Source: an uncultured Prevotella sp.
Lineage (GTDB): Bacteria > Bacteroidota > Bacteroidia > Bacteroidales > Bacteroidaceae
NCBI GenBank assembly: GCA_946548065.1
Contig: CAMNPM010000020.1
Span: forward strand, 1-39,720
Length of the DNA: 39,720 bases
Direction of reading: 5' to 3'
In this document: piece after piece, positions 26,081 to 33,618 of the stretch
Numbering within the stretch: position 1 is the first letter of the stretch
Layout: each line of letters starts with the position of its first letter
The notes under the pieces: generated by a model
What the model saw: the letters and a program-made list of their open reading frames with translations, nothing else
The model's database searches: none
What the model was told of the DNA's origin: nothing
Translations under genes and position numbers: made by a program

Positions 26081-26118
26081 AGAAAAAGGAGAACAGTCAG
26101 GACTGCTCTCCTTTTTCT
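26081..26118. terminator. bidirectional terminator between DUF3078 and DUF1573 genes
   Basis: 18-nt arms (26081-26098 and 26101-26118) pair at 17 of 18 positions, with A-run and T-run on the outside. The last base coincides with the stop codon of the DUF1573 gene. Confidence 0.85.
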
Positions 26119-26519
26119 TATTCTGTCATGTCGCCTTCTATGTATAGGCGTGTCATTTCTACAGCTCCGTTAGTGCGGACGGTAATGGATTTCTTGAAGT
26201 GTCCGGGAAATTTGCCTGCGCCGTTGTAGGTGACCTTCAGCTCTCCCTTTTCGCCGGGCATCACGGGAGCCTTGGTGTACTCAGGCACCGTACATCCGCA
26301 GGATGCTATGGCCTGATTGATAACCAGCGGCTGCTCGCCCACGTTGGTATAAGTGAACGTACAGGTAACCTTTGATTCCTTCTCAGGGAAAGACCCAAAG
26401 TTGTGAGTTGTCTTTGTAAACAATATCTGTGCGGGCTTCTGGCCTTTCTGGCTATTCTGTGCCACCATCGTTGACATGCAGCATGTCAAAAGCAGGGTTG
26501 CTAATATCAGTTTCTTCAT
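26118..26519 (-). CDS. DUF1573 exported protein
   Basis: A 133-residue exported protein with a signal peptide (MKKLILATLLLTCCMSTMVA) and a single Ig-like DUF1573 domain: THNFGSFPEKESKVTCTFTYTN, then the conserved ASCGCTVPEY motif and GEKGELKVTYN. The family is widespread in Bacteroidetes; its role is unknown, probably in the envelope. A TAATTTTG box at 26551-26558 (minus) gives a leader of about 26 nt. The stop codon lies at the edge of the terminator shared with DUF3078. Confidence 0.85.
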   Translation of the reverse strand: MKKLILATLLLTCCMSTMVAQNSQKGQKPAQILFTKTTHNFGSFPEKESKVTCTFTYTNVGEQPLVINQAIASCGCTVPEYTKAPVMPGEKGELKVTYNGAGKFPGHFKKSITVRTNGAVEMTRLYIEGDMTE

Positions 26520-26550
26520 GTTCTTTTCTGTTTTTAATCAATAATCGTTG

Positions 26551-26558
26551 CAAAATTA
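26551..26558 (-). promoter_or_regulatory. -7 box of the DUF1573 gene
   Basis: TAATTTTG on the minus strand, 31 nt from the ATG; the -33 zone has no clear TTTG. Confidence 0.45.
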
Positions 26559-26651
26559 AGCTATTTTCTTCATTGTTGTATCATTTCCTTTTGGTTTTTT
26601 GCTTAATTTAACGCTCAGATGATATTTCCCCGCCAGGTATATTATGTTTCC

Positions 26652-26735
26652 AACTTGTAGACATGTGTGCACAAGTTGTAGACATGTGTCTCCAAGTTGG
26701 AAACATAAGTCTACAAGTTGTGTACATAAAACTCG
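26652..26735. repeat. 21-bp degenerate tandem repeat upstream of aspS (4 units)
   Basis: Units begin at 26652, 26673, 26694 and 26715, each starting AAGTTG (AACTTG in the first), with an ACAT core at positions 10-13. The 350-nt gap between the DUF1573 and aspS genes holds this array, the DUF1573 promoter and the aspS promoter, and no gene. The array is readable in frame with aspS as imperfect seven-residue repeats, but the aspS promoter lies between, so it is not translated as part of AspRS. Confidence 0.8.
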
Positions 26736-26799
26736 TAGCGTGATAAAATCTTTTTGCAGGCTGTGCAGAAACAAGTTGCAGAGAAAAATGGGCCGACTA

Positions 26800-26831
26800 T
26801 TTGGTCAGTCCGTTTTTTATTACTACCTTTG
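26800..26831 (+). promoter_or_regulatory. aspS: aspS promoter
   Basis: TTTG (26800-26803), 20 nt and TACCTTTG (26824-26831) match the Bacteroidetes consensus exactly. The leader is about 29 nt. Confidence 0.8.
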
Positions 26832-26865
26832 CACCTCGAAAAATAAAACTATTATATATATAATA

Positions 26866-28623
26866 ATGTATAGGACGAATACTTGTGGCGAGCTGCGGCT
26901 TGCCAATGCCGGACAACAGGTGACGTTGGCCGGCTGGGTTCAGAGAACACGAAAGATGGGTGGTATGACCTTTGTCGACCTGCGCGACCGCTATGGTATT
27001 ACTCAGTTGGTGTTCGACGAGTCTAAGGATGCTGCTTTGTGCGAACAGGCCAACCGCCTGGGCCGTGAATGGTGTATCCAGGTGAAAGGTGTGGTGAGCG
27101 AGCGTCAGTCGAAGAACTCCAAGATGCCTACTGGCGACATTGAGATTCTGGCTGCCGAGCTGAATGTGCTGAGCGAGAGCCAGACACCTCCCTTCACTAT
27201 CGAGGACCAGACTGATGGTGGTGACGACATCCGCATGAAGTATCGCTATCTGGATTTGCGCAGGAATTGTGTCCGCAAGAATCTGGAACTGCGCCATCGT
27301 ATGACCATATTGATTCGTAACTTCTTGGATTCGAAGGACTTTATCGAAGTGGAGACACCTATCCTGATTGGTTCTACCCCGGAGGGTGCTCGCGACTTCG
27401 TGGTGCCCTCGCGCATGAATCCTGGGCAGTTCTATGCCCTGCCTCAGAGTCCGCAGACATTGAAGCAGCTGCTGATGGTCAGCGGTTTCGACCGCTACTT
27501 CCAGATTGCCAAGTGCTTCCGCGACGAAGACCTGCGTGCCGACCGCCAGCCTGAGTTTACGCAGATTGACTGCGAGATGTCGTTTGCCGACCAGGAGGAT
27601 GTTCTGGAAATCTTTGAGGATTTGGCCCGTCATTTGTTCAAGGAGGTGCGCGGCGTTGAGTTGCCCAAGCTGGAGCGCATGACGTGGCATGAAGCCATGC
27701 GCCGTTTCGGAAGTGACAAGCCCGACTTGCGCTTTGGTATGGAGTTTGTCGAGCTGATGGACGTTCTGAAGGGTACAGGCCAGTTCCCCGTGTTCAACGA
27801 GGCAGAGTATATTGGCGGTATTGTCGTGCCCGGTTGTGCTGACTATACCCGTAAGCAGCTCGACCAGTTGACCGACTTTGTAAAGCGTCCGCAGGTGGGT
27901 GCCAAGGGTTTGGTATATGTCAAGTTCAATGCCGATGGCAGCGTGAAGACGAGCATCGACAAGTTCTATGCTCCTGAGGTCTGGGCTAAGTTGAAGGAGA
28001 AGTCGGGGGCCAAGGACGGCGACCTGGTGCTCATTCTGAGTGGCGACAAAGCCAACAAGACGCGTACGCAGCTCTGTACCCTGCGTCTGGAGATGGGTGA
28101 CCGCCTGGGGCTGCGTGACAAGAACGTGTTCAAGTGTCTGTGGATTGTCGACTTCCCGCTGTTTGAGTGGAGCGATGAGGAACAGCGCCTGATGGCTACC
28201 CACCATCCGTTCACACTGCCCAATCCTGACGACATTCCCCTTTTGGATACTGCCCCGGAGAAGGTTCGTGCCGTAGCCTACGACTTCGTATGTAATGGCA
28301 TCGAGGTGGGTGGTGGCTCACTGCGTATCCACGATGGCAAGCTGCAGGAGAAGATGTTCCAGATACTGGGCTTTACCCCAGAGCGCGCTATGGCACAGTT
28401 CGGCTTCCTGATCAATGCCTTCAAGTATGGTGCTCCTCCTCATGCCGGGTTGGCCTTTGGCCTCGACCGCTTTGTCAGCATCATGGCGGGGCTTGACAGC
28501 ATTCGCGACTGCATTGCATTCCCGAAGAATAATTCAGGACGTGACGTGATGCTGGATGCCCCAGGCGAACTGGACCCTAAACAGTTGGAAGAGTTGCAGT
28601 TAGAGGTTCACTTGGCTGAATAG
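26866..28623 (+). CDS. aspS: aspartyl-tRNA synthetase
   Basis: The class II enzyme charges tRNA-Asp. The 585-residue product is normal length for the bacterial type. An N-terminal OB-fold ([22 protein letters not shown]) binds the anticodon, followed by the catalytic core with motif 2 around [20 protein letters not shown], the GAD insert, and motif 3 with [15 protein letters not shown]. The start at 26866 ([11 protein letters not shown]) is chosen because a consensus promoter lies at 26800-26831. The upstream open frame to 26644 is therefore outside the transcript. Confidence 0.97.
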   Translation: MYRTNTCGELRLANAGQQVTLAGWVQRTRKMGGMTFVDLRDRYGITQLVFDESKDAALCEQANRLGREWCIQVKGVVSERQSKNSKMPTGDIEILAAELNVLSESQTPPFTIEDQTDGGDDIRMKYRYLDLRRNCVRKNLELRHRMTILIRNFLDSKDFIEVETPILIGSTPEGARDFVVPSRMNPGQFYALPQSPQTLKQLLMVSGFDRYFQIAKCFRDEDLRADRQPEFTQIDCEMSFADQEDVLEIFEDLARHLFKEVRGVELPKLERMTWHEAMRRFGSDKPDLRFGMEFVELMDVLKGTGQFPVFNEAEYIGGIVVPGCADYTRKQLDQLTDFVKRPQVGAKGLVYVKFNADGSVKTSIDKFYAPEVWAKLKEKSGAKDGDLVLILSGDKANKTRTQLCTLRLEMGDRLGLRDKNVFKCLWIVDFPLFEWSDEEQRLMATHHPFTLPNPDDIPLLDTAPEKVRAVAYDFVCNGIEVGGGSLRIHDGKLQEKMFQILGFTPERAMAQFGFLINAFKYGAPPHAGLAFGLDRFVSIMAGLDSIRDCIAFPKNNSGRDVMLDAPGELDPKQLEELQLEVHLAE

Positions 28624-28702
28624 TAGCTTGACTTAGGTCAAGAATATGTGTGAAAAACGGAAAAAGCTGCTGTTTGCGATAACAACGTATATGAAAAGTT
28701 CT

Positions 28703-28710
28703 TAATTTTG
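28703..28710 (+). promoter_or_regulatory. -7 box of the winged-helix gene
   Basis: TAATTTTG, about 56 nt before the ATG at 28772. A TTTG occurs at 28673-28676 but the spacing (26 nt) is too long for the consensus. Confidence 0.45.
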
Positions 28711-28771
28711 CACTCGAAAAGAAAAAGGATAATAAAATCTATTTCAATAGAGTATTAATTTTTAAAGAACT

Positions 28772-29074
28772 ATGGCAGAAAAAAAGACTACAAAGAAGGC
28801 CGCTGCTCCTAAGGCAGAAGAGGCTAAGAAGACAACCGCCAAGAAGGCTGCTGCTCCTAAGGCAGCTAAGGCTACAGTTGCCGTGAATGCTGAGAACGCA
28901 GGTTTCAAGGCTGGTGATGTTTATCAGGCTCTTGCCGCTGCAGAGAAGGCTCTGACTGTTAAGGAGATTGCAAAGGCTGCAAAGATCAGCGAGGAGGAGA
29001 CTCTGCTGGGTCTGGGCTGGCTCTTCAAGGAGGGTAAGCTCGCCGCTGCTGATGACAAGGTTACGCTTGCTTAA
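28772..29074 (+). CDS. winged-helix protein with a lysine/alanine-rich tail
   Basis: A 100-residue protein. Residues 1-35 are a low-complexity basic tail with an imperfect internal duplication (KKTTKKAAAPKA then KKTTAKKAAAPKA). Residues 40-100 form a winged-helix domain (FKAGDVYQALAAAEKALTVKEIAKAAKISEEETLLGLGWL, then the wing EGKLAAADDKVTLA) of the DUF2582 type. The layout is similar to histone-H1-like DNA-binding proteins: a globular winged helix and a basic Ala/Lys/Pro tail. A nucleoid role is plausible but is inference. Codon usage in the tail is strongly biased to AAG/GCT, as in a highly expressed gene. Confidence 0.8.
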   Translation: MAEKKTTKKAAAPKAEEAKKTTAKKAAAPKAAKATVAVNAENAGFKAGDVYQALAAAEKALTVKEIAKAAKISEEETLLGLGWLFKEGKLAAADDKVTLA

Positions 29075-29092
29075 TCAAATTTAGAGAAGCAT

Positions 29093-29133
29093 AAAAGGGC
29101 CGGTAAGCTGCTGAAGGCATACCGGTCTTTTTT
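29093..29133 (+). terminator. terminator after the winged-helix gene
   Basis: 29093-29105 pairs with 29120-29132 (13 pairs including two G-U) around a 14-nt loop, ending in a run of six T (29128-29133). The TTG start of the next gene (29132) falls inside the T-run. Confidence 0.7.
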
Positions 29134-29503
29134 GTATAAAGTTTACGTTTTGTCATACGATCAACAGATACTGAGAGTCCTCACTGAGGCAGGGACAAGG
29201 GGAATAAGTGTGCAGGCACTGACTAAGCATGTTTATAACATGAACTGTACCTTCTTCAACCAGCCGGACTATGAGGAAATCCACACCTATGTCCAGCAGT
29301 ATATGCTGCGCAACTCCAAATCGTCGCAGTCGCTGATTGAGCGTACAGACCGCAGGGGCCGTTATCGTTTGAACACTCGGGGGTCGGCTGATGCCCAGCA
29401 ACTCATGCTCCAGTTCCGCGAGAAGCAGGAAGAGGAGAAAGAAGAAGAGGAGACCAAACCTCAGCAAGACCTCTCACTCGATTTGTTTGATACCCTCGTA
29501 TAA
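29132..29503 (+). CDS. conserved protein with TTG start, unknown function
   Basis: A 123-residue protein with a compact N-terminal part (YVLSYDQQILRVLTEAGTRG and following, about residues 5-90; possibly a small helical DNA-binding fold) and an acidic/glutamine-rich tail (QEEEKEEEETKPQQDL). No ATG exists before residue 37, and the conserved-looking part begins almost at the first residue, so TTG at 29132 (or TTG at 29150) must be the start. The frame is the same as that of the winged-helix gene, separated by one stop codon and the terminator. Its last 30 nt overlap the end of a convergent glycosyltransferase gene. Confidence 0.65.
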   Translation: MYKVYVLSYDQQILRVLTEAGTRGISVQALTKHVYNMNCTFFNQPDYEEIHTYVQQYMLRNSKSSQSLIERTDRRGRYRLNTRGSADAQQLMLQFREKQEEEKEEEETKPQQDLSLDLFDTLV

Positions 29504-30598
29504 CTCCAGCAATTCCTCTGCAGTCTTTCTCCAGGAGAACAGCTTGGCCCTTTCTATTCCGATTTTCTCTTGCTTCTGATAGAAGACTTCGTCTGTCTCC
29601 AGGCGTATCATCATTTCTGCTATCTCGTCACTGCTTTCCGGATTGATGAGGATGGCATCTTCCCCTCCAATCTCAGGCATTGACGACGTGTTGCTGGTGA
29701 TGACAGGAATGCCGCAGGCCATTCCTTCCAGCAGTGGTATGCCGAAACTCTCGCGCAGCGAAGTGTAGAGAAAGGCAAAGGCATTATTATATATATAAGG
29801 TAGGTCGCTGTTGACGATATATCCGGGCATGACGATATGCTCGCGGATGTTCTCTATCCCGTTGCGCTCGATGATTCCGTTCAGATATTCACCGTTCAGG
29901 TCGGCCATCAGCAACTGACGCTTCTTGTCGGAGCGAGTCAGGTATTTTGAGTACGCCACCAAAGTCCGTTCTGTATTCTTCTTAGGGTCGGTATTGCCAA
30001 GGAAGAAGAAATATCCAGGCTGGTCTATATATTTTCTGTAGACATCCTCTTTGTCTTCCAGCGGTCTGAACCATTCGTTGTAGCCATTGTAGATCATGGC
30101 CATCCGCTGGCGGGGAATCTGCAGCTTGCGGATGATATTCTCCATCTCGAAGTTCGACACGGTGATGATGCGTTGGCACTTGTCCAGTATGCGCGGCACC
30201 ACCAGTCGGCGGTATAGCCAGCCCATGTTCTGGTAGAGCGAATGGTTCTGCTTGTCGCGCGGTTCGAGGAAGATGATGTCGTGCAGCGTCAGCACCAGCG
30301 GTATGTTGCACCAGATGGGGGCGGTGTTGCTGGTGCAGTGTAGGAGTTCTATACCATAACGCTTGGCGGCTCGTGGCAGTGCCCACTGTTCCCAGAGCGG
30401 GTAGGAGGGACAGCGCAGCTCTACGACATGCACATGCTGCGTACTCTCCAGACAGCGGTCTTCGCCTGGCTTCACGAATACATAGAATTCGTGGGGCGTG
30501 TCCATCTGCTGCAGTTCGCGTATCTCCTGCAGTACCACATAGTCCATACCATGTTTGTTCTTGCGGAATATCCGCTGGGCTTCTATACCGATCTTCAT
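29474..30598 (-). CDS. glycosyltransferase family 4 (GT-B)
   Basis: A 374-residue GT-B enzyme beginning MKIGIEAQRIFRKNKHGMDY with the donor-site motifs GYFFFLGNTDPKKNTERTL and RESFGIPLLEGMACGIPVITSN (E-x7-E type). It probably adds a hexose in surface-glycan assembly; neither donor nor acceptor can be read. Its start is 12 nt after the stop of the acetyltransferase gene on the same strand, so the two form one unit driven from 31258. It overlaps the end of the opposite gene at 29503. Confidence 0.85.
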   Translation of the reverse strand: MKIGIEAQRIFRKNKHGMDYVVLQEIRELQQMDTPHEFYVFVKPGEDRCLESTQHVHVVELRCPSYPLWEQWALPRAAKRYGIELLHCTSNTAPIWCNIPLVLTLHDIIFLEPRDKQNHSLYQNMGWLYRRLVVPRILDKCQRIITVSNFEMENIIRKLQIPRQRMAMIYNGYNEWFRPLEDKEDVYRKYIDQPGYFFFLGNTDPKKNTERTLVAYSKYLTRSDKKRQLLMADLNGEYLNGIIERNGIENIREHIVMPGYIVNSDLPYIYNNAFAFLYTSLRESFGIPLLEGMACGIPVITSNTSSMPEIGGEDAILINPESSDEIAEMMIRLETDEVFYQKQEKIGIERAKLFSWRKTAEELLELYEGIKQIE

Positions 30599-30610
30599 AT
30601 ACTTAAGAGG

Positions 30611-31222
30611 TTAGGCTGTTTCTATGGGCGACAGGTTCTTGATAGTCTTGGCTGGTACGCCCGCCACCAGCGTGTTGTCTGGCACGTCCTTGGTAACAAC
30701 TGCGCCAGCAGCTACCACACAGTGACTGCCGATGGTGACGCCGGGCAGCACTACGGCATTGGCTCCTATCCATACGTCGTCGCCAATGACAACGGGATTC
30801 GTCGAAATGCCCTGCTCGTCGATGCGAAGACTGGGGCTGTCAAAGTTATGATTGAGTGCCGTCACCACAATGCCCTGAGCCAGATTGACGTGATGGCCTA
30901 TGCATATAGGACCAATCAGCGTACAGTGGATTCCGATGCGCGTATAGTCGCCAATAGTCACGTCGCCTACAGCATTGTTGATGCAGCAGTACGACTCCAC
31001 CACACTCTTCCTGCCCAGCCAGAACCGGCGGTAGGGTGGGGTGTCCATCCGCACACTGGAATAAATCTTCGCCCCGCGGCCACGATGCTGGTACAGCGGT
31101 GCCAACAGCCTCACATACCACCGAGGCCGAGCGTCACGCTGGTTCATGATGAGATAGTCAATCCATCGCTTCAGCCTCGGGCTGCCTTTCAGTCCCTGTC
31201 TCAGCGCTTCTTTGTCTTTCAT
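30611..31222 (-). CDS. hexapeptide-repeat O-acetyltransferase (maltose/NodL-like)
   Basis: A 203-residue left-handed beta-helix acetyltransferase with repeated [LIV]G.... units: VGDVTIGDYTRIGIHCTLIG, then the catalytic-type H in ALNHNFDSPS, and VVIGDDVWIGANAVVLPGVTI and SHCVVAAGAVVTKDVPDNTLVAGVPAK. Such enzymes transfer acetyl from acetyl-CoA to sugar hydroxyls; here the neighbouring glycosyltransferases suggest O-acetylation of a surface glycan. The -7 box at 31227-31234 leaves only 4 nt before the ATG. Confidence 0.85.
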   Translation of the reverse strand: MKDKEALRQGLKGSPRLKRWIDYLIMNQRDARPRWYVRLLAPLYQHRGRGAKIYSSVRMDTPPYRRFWLGRKSVVESYCCINNAVGDVTIGDYTRIGIHCTLIGPICIGHHVNLAQGIVVTALNHNFDSPSLRIDEQGISTNPVVIGDDVWIGANAVVLPGVTIGSHCVVAAGAVVTKDVPDNTLVAGVPAKTIKNLSPIETA

Positions 31223-31226
31223 GCAA

Positions 31227-31258
31227 CAAATTTACGACTTATTCTTCATTATTCCAAA
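31227..31258 (-). promoter_or_regulatory. promoter of the acetyltransferase/GT4 unit
   Basis: On the minus strand TTTG (31255-31258), 20 nt and TAAATTTG (31227-31234) match the consensus exactly. The ATG begins 4 nt after the box, so the transcript is probably leaderless. Confidence 0.7.
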
Positions 31259-31267
31259 TTTTTTTGC

Positions 31268-31275
31268 TATTTTTG
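31268..31275 (+). promoter_or_regulatory. -7 box of the GTG-started glycosyltransferase
   Basis: TATTTTTG, with the GTG start at 31280 only 4 nt later. No TTTG at -33. The region overlaps the upstream end of the opposite promoter. Confidence 0.5.
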
Positions 31276-31279
31276 CAGA

Positions 31280-32395
31280 GTGAAAATACTGTTTCTTGTC
31301 TATCATGGCTTTTCGGAGCATAGTGGAATCTCGAAAAAGATTCACTATCAGGTGAAAGGACTTCGTGAGAATGGTCACGATGTGCGCCTGTGTTACTATG
31401 ACTTTTCGCCAACGGGGCATCGCTGCCGTTTCGTCGATGGACAGGTGATTCAAGACTATGGAACGGGCATCTGGGCAGGTCTGCGCCAGCGGCTGAGCTA
31501 CGATGGCATCTATGACTATTGCCTCCGCGAAGGCATCGAGTTCGTCTATGCCCGCTGCTTCCAGAATGCCAATCCCTGGCTGATACGCTTTTTCAGGCGA
31601 CTGCGTCAGACCGGCATTCGCGCGGTAACCGAGATTCCTACCTATCCATATGATGAGGAGTTCAGGAACTTCTCGCCCAAAGAGCGCATGCAGCTGAAGG
31701 TCGACCAGCTTTTCCGCCATCGCCTTTATCAATATATGGACGCGATGGTCACCTTCTCCGATGCCACTGAAATCTTCGGACAGCGCACCATCCGCATCTC
31801 CAATGGTGTTGACTTCGACAGTATTCCCTTGCATTCGCCTCTCACCTCTCACCCTTCACCTCTGCACTTGATCGGTGTGGCCGAGGTCCATGCCTGGCAC
31901 GCTTTCGACAGGGTGATGGCGGGTATTGGCGAGTATAAAGGCTCCACTCAAGTATATTTCCATGTTGTTGGTGGTGTACATCCAAACACGATGAAGCACG
32001 TTTTCAAGCCTATTATCGAGAAATATGGGCTACAGGACAGGGTCGTCTTTCACGGTCAGCTTTTTGGCGAGGCTTTAGATGCCGTCTTCAACCAGTGCCA
32101 GTTTGCCATCGGCTCCTTGGGCCGCCACCGCTCTGGCATCACGGTCATCAAGACTCTGAAGAACCGTGAATACGCTACACGCGGTATACCTTTTATATAT
32201 AGTGAGCAGGATTCCGATTTTGACCAACAGCCTTATGTGTTAAAGGCTCCTGCTGATGAGTCGCCCGTCGATATTCAGCAGATTATTGACTTCATGGCAA
32301 GTTTCACCATGCGTCCAGAGGAGATACGCAAGACGGTAGAGCACCTTACTTGGAAGATTCAGATGCAAAAAGTAGTTGACGCCATTGTTGGCTAA
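31280..32395 (+). CDS. GT-B glycosyltransferase with GTG start
   Basis: A 371-residue GT-B-type protein beginning VKILFLVYHGFSEHSGISKK. GTG at 31280 is the start because the family N-terminus begins here and the frame further upstream is only the shadow of the acetyltransferase gene. The C-terminal Rossmann half starts at HLIGVAEVHAWHAFDRVMAG; the usual E-x7-E motif is replaced by GSLGRHRSGITVIKTLKNREYATRGIPFIY, so the donor site has diverged. Residues about 186-196 (linker between the halves) are encoded by a heptamer repeat (31838-31865). Its last 50 nt overlap the convergent GT4 gene. Confidence 0.75.
   Translation: MKILFLVYHGFSEHSGISKKIHYQVKGLRENGHDVRLCYYDFSPTGHRCRFVDGQVIQDYGTGIWAGLRQRLSYDGIYDYCLREGIEFVYARCFQNANPWLIRFFRRLRQTGIRAVTEIPTYPYDEEFRNFSPKERMQLKVDQLFRHRLYQYMDAMVTFSDATEIFGQRTIRISNGVDFDSIPLHSPLTSHPSPLHLIGVAEVHAWHAFDRVMAGIGEYKGSTQVYFHVVGGVHPNTMKHVFKPIIEKYGLQDRVVFHGQLFGEALDAVFNQCQFAIGSLGRHRSGITVIKTLKNREYATRGIPFIYSEQDSDFDQQPYVLKAPADESPVDIQQIIDFMASFTMRPEEIRKTVEHLTWKIQMQKVVDAIVG
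31838..31865 (+). repeat. heptamer tandem repeat CCTCTCA inside the GT coding frame
   Basis: Units CCTCTCA, CCTCTCA, CCCTTCA and CCTCTGC encode PLTSHPSPL in the interdomain linker. A gain or loss of one unit would shift the frame. Confidence 0.7.
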
Positions 32396-33521
32396 TGGTG
32401 CCGATGTCAAACTGGCGGGCAATAGCCAGTGCCTGTTTTGATTTCGATGGCCAGTCGAGTTGTGTGGCTTGCTTCATTTGACTTGCCAACCCTTTCACAT
32501 CGCCAACAGAGAAGTAAAGTCCGAAGTCGCCCATGATTTCATGGCTGGTAGGCAGGTCGGAGGAAACGACAGGCAGTCCATGGGCCATAGCCTCTACCAG
32601 CACCAGCCCAAAGCCTTCCCACCTGGAACTGAGTACATATATCTGAGCGTCGCTATAATAGGATTGAATGTCACAGGTGAAGGGGTGTATGGTGACTCTG
32701 CCTTCCAGCTTGTATTCCTTGATCAGCTTCCGATACATAGGTTCCTCCACACCTTCACCGACAATGTCGAGTGTCCACTCCTGATTGGTTTGTGCAAAGA
32801 GACGGAATGCTTCTATCAGCAGGTCGAAGCCCTTGTGTAGACGGGAAAAACGGCCTACGGCCAGAAACTTTTTCGACGTACCCTTCGATGGTTCACCGGG
32901 CCGCAGCGTCAGTGGGTTGTAAACCACCTGTGTGGGGAAGGAGTATCGTCGTGCGTCAAAGTGACTCAATACGATGGTCTTGTCGAGCTTCTGCAGCTGA
33001 TATTCGTAATGCTTGCGCAGTTCTGGGCCTATGTAGGTTGAGCCTTTGCCAAACAGAGCTTCGTAGGAGTTGTGTATCCATCCTATCAGCTGTACACCAC
33101 TCAGTTGCCGTTTACATGCTGCCAGCCTGATCGCCAGCGGAGCATGTACACCGATGATGGTGTCATAGCCTCCCTCACGGAGCTTGTCTGCCAGCTCGTT
33201 GCGTTTCTCCGATGGGAACGAGCTGTGGGCATAGAGGTCGGAGGTGAAGCGGTTCTGTGGCAAAATCCTTCGAAACAGGTAGCTGTATGCCTTGCACATG
33301 CGTCTTTTCCATGCTGGGGTGGGACGGTAGGCAAAGAACCGATAGCGGATATCCGCCTCGTTCAATTCATAAAGGCTGGTATCCTGCTGGTCCTCACGGT
33401 CGAAGCTCAGGATGGTGACATCGCAGTCTTTAGCCAGTTCCTTGGCTATCACTGCCGTCACACGCTGCACTCCCCCGATGGAGAAGATAGAGTCAGTAAG
33501 GAAGCAGATTCGTTTCTTCAT
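32346..33521 (-). CDS. glycosyltransferase family 4 (GT-B)
   Basis: A 391-residue GT4 enzyme beginning MKKRICFLTDSIFSIGGVQRV; the glycine-rich GGVQRV loop, FLAVGRFSRLHKGFDLLIEAF and RWEGFGLVLVEAMAHGLPVVSSD are the standard motifs. It probably extends a surface polysaccharide. The start at 33521 is chosen because a consensus promoter (-7 box 33527-33534) lies just upstream, excluding the Met 12 codons earlier. It overlaps the 3' end of the GT at 31280 by 50 nt. Confidence 0.85.
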   Translation of the reverse strand: MKKRICFLTDSIFSIGGVQRVTAVIAKELAKDCDVTILSFDREDQQDTSLYELNEADIRYRFFAYRPTPAWKRRMCKAYSYLFRRILPQNRFTSDLYAHSSFPSEKRNELADKLREGGYDTIIGVHAPLAIRLAACKRQLSGVQLIGWIHNSYEALFGKGSTYIGPELRKHYEYQLQKLDKTIVLSHFDARRYSFPTQVVYNPLTLRPGEPSKGTSKKFLAVGRFSRLHKGFDLLIEAFRLFAQTNQEWTLDIVGEGVEEPMYRKLIKEYKLEGRVTIHPFTCDIQSYYSDAQIYVLSSRWEGFGLVLVEAMAHGLPVVSSDLPTSHEIMGDFGLYFSVGDVKGLASQMKQATQLDWPSKSKQALAIARQFDIGTISQQWRQLLFASESSK

Positions 33522-33526
33522 GCCTG

Positions 33527-33558
33527 CAAAAATACAATAAATTATTGATAGTTCCAAA
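33527..33558 (-). promoter_or_regulatory. promoter of the GT4 gene at 33521
   Basis: Minus-strand TTTG (33555-33558), 20 nt and TATTTTTG (33527-33534). The ATG lies 5 nt after the box, so the mRNA is predicted to be leaderless. Confidence 0.7.
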
Positions 33559-33563
33559 AAAGT

Positions 33564-33595
33564 TTTGTATATTTAGAGAAAAATGCTTATCTTTG
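33564..33595 (+). promoter_or_regulatory. promoter of the GT2/GT4 unit at 33619
   Basis: TTTG (33564-33567), 20 nt and TATCTTTG (33588-33595), an exact consensus; it leaves a leader of about 18 nt. It is back to back with the promoter on the opposite strand. Confidence 0.75.
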
Positions 33596-33618
33596 CCACG
33601 ACGATAATGTGAACAGCT

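Noticed and set aside
26644..26865. 74-codon N-terminal extension of AspRS with seven-residue repeats
   Set aside because: The frame is open and contains the 21-bp repeat, but a consensus promoter (TTTG-N20-TACCTTTG, 26800-26831) lies inside it and AspRS from 26866 is already full length.
26797..28206. 469-codon open frame opposite aspS
   Set aside because: Composition is that of a shadow frame of a highly coding gene; no promoter or family motif.
30428..31279. Long upstream extension of the GT gene at 31280
   Set aside because: It is antisense to the clearly coding acetyltransferase and GT4 genes; the GT family N-terminus begins at the GTG at 31280.
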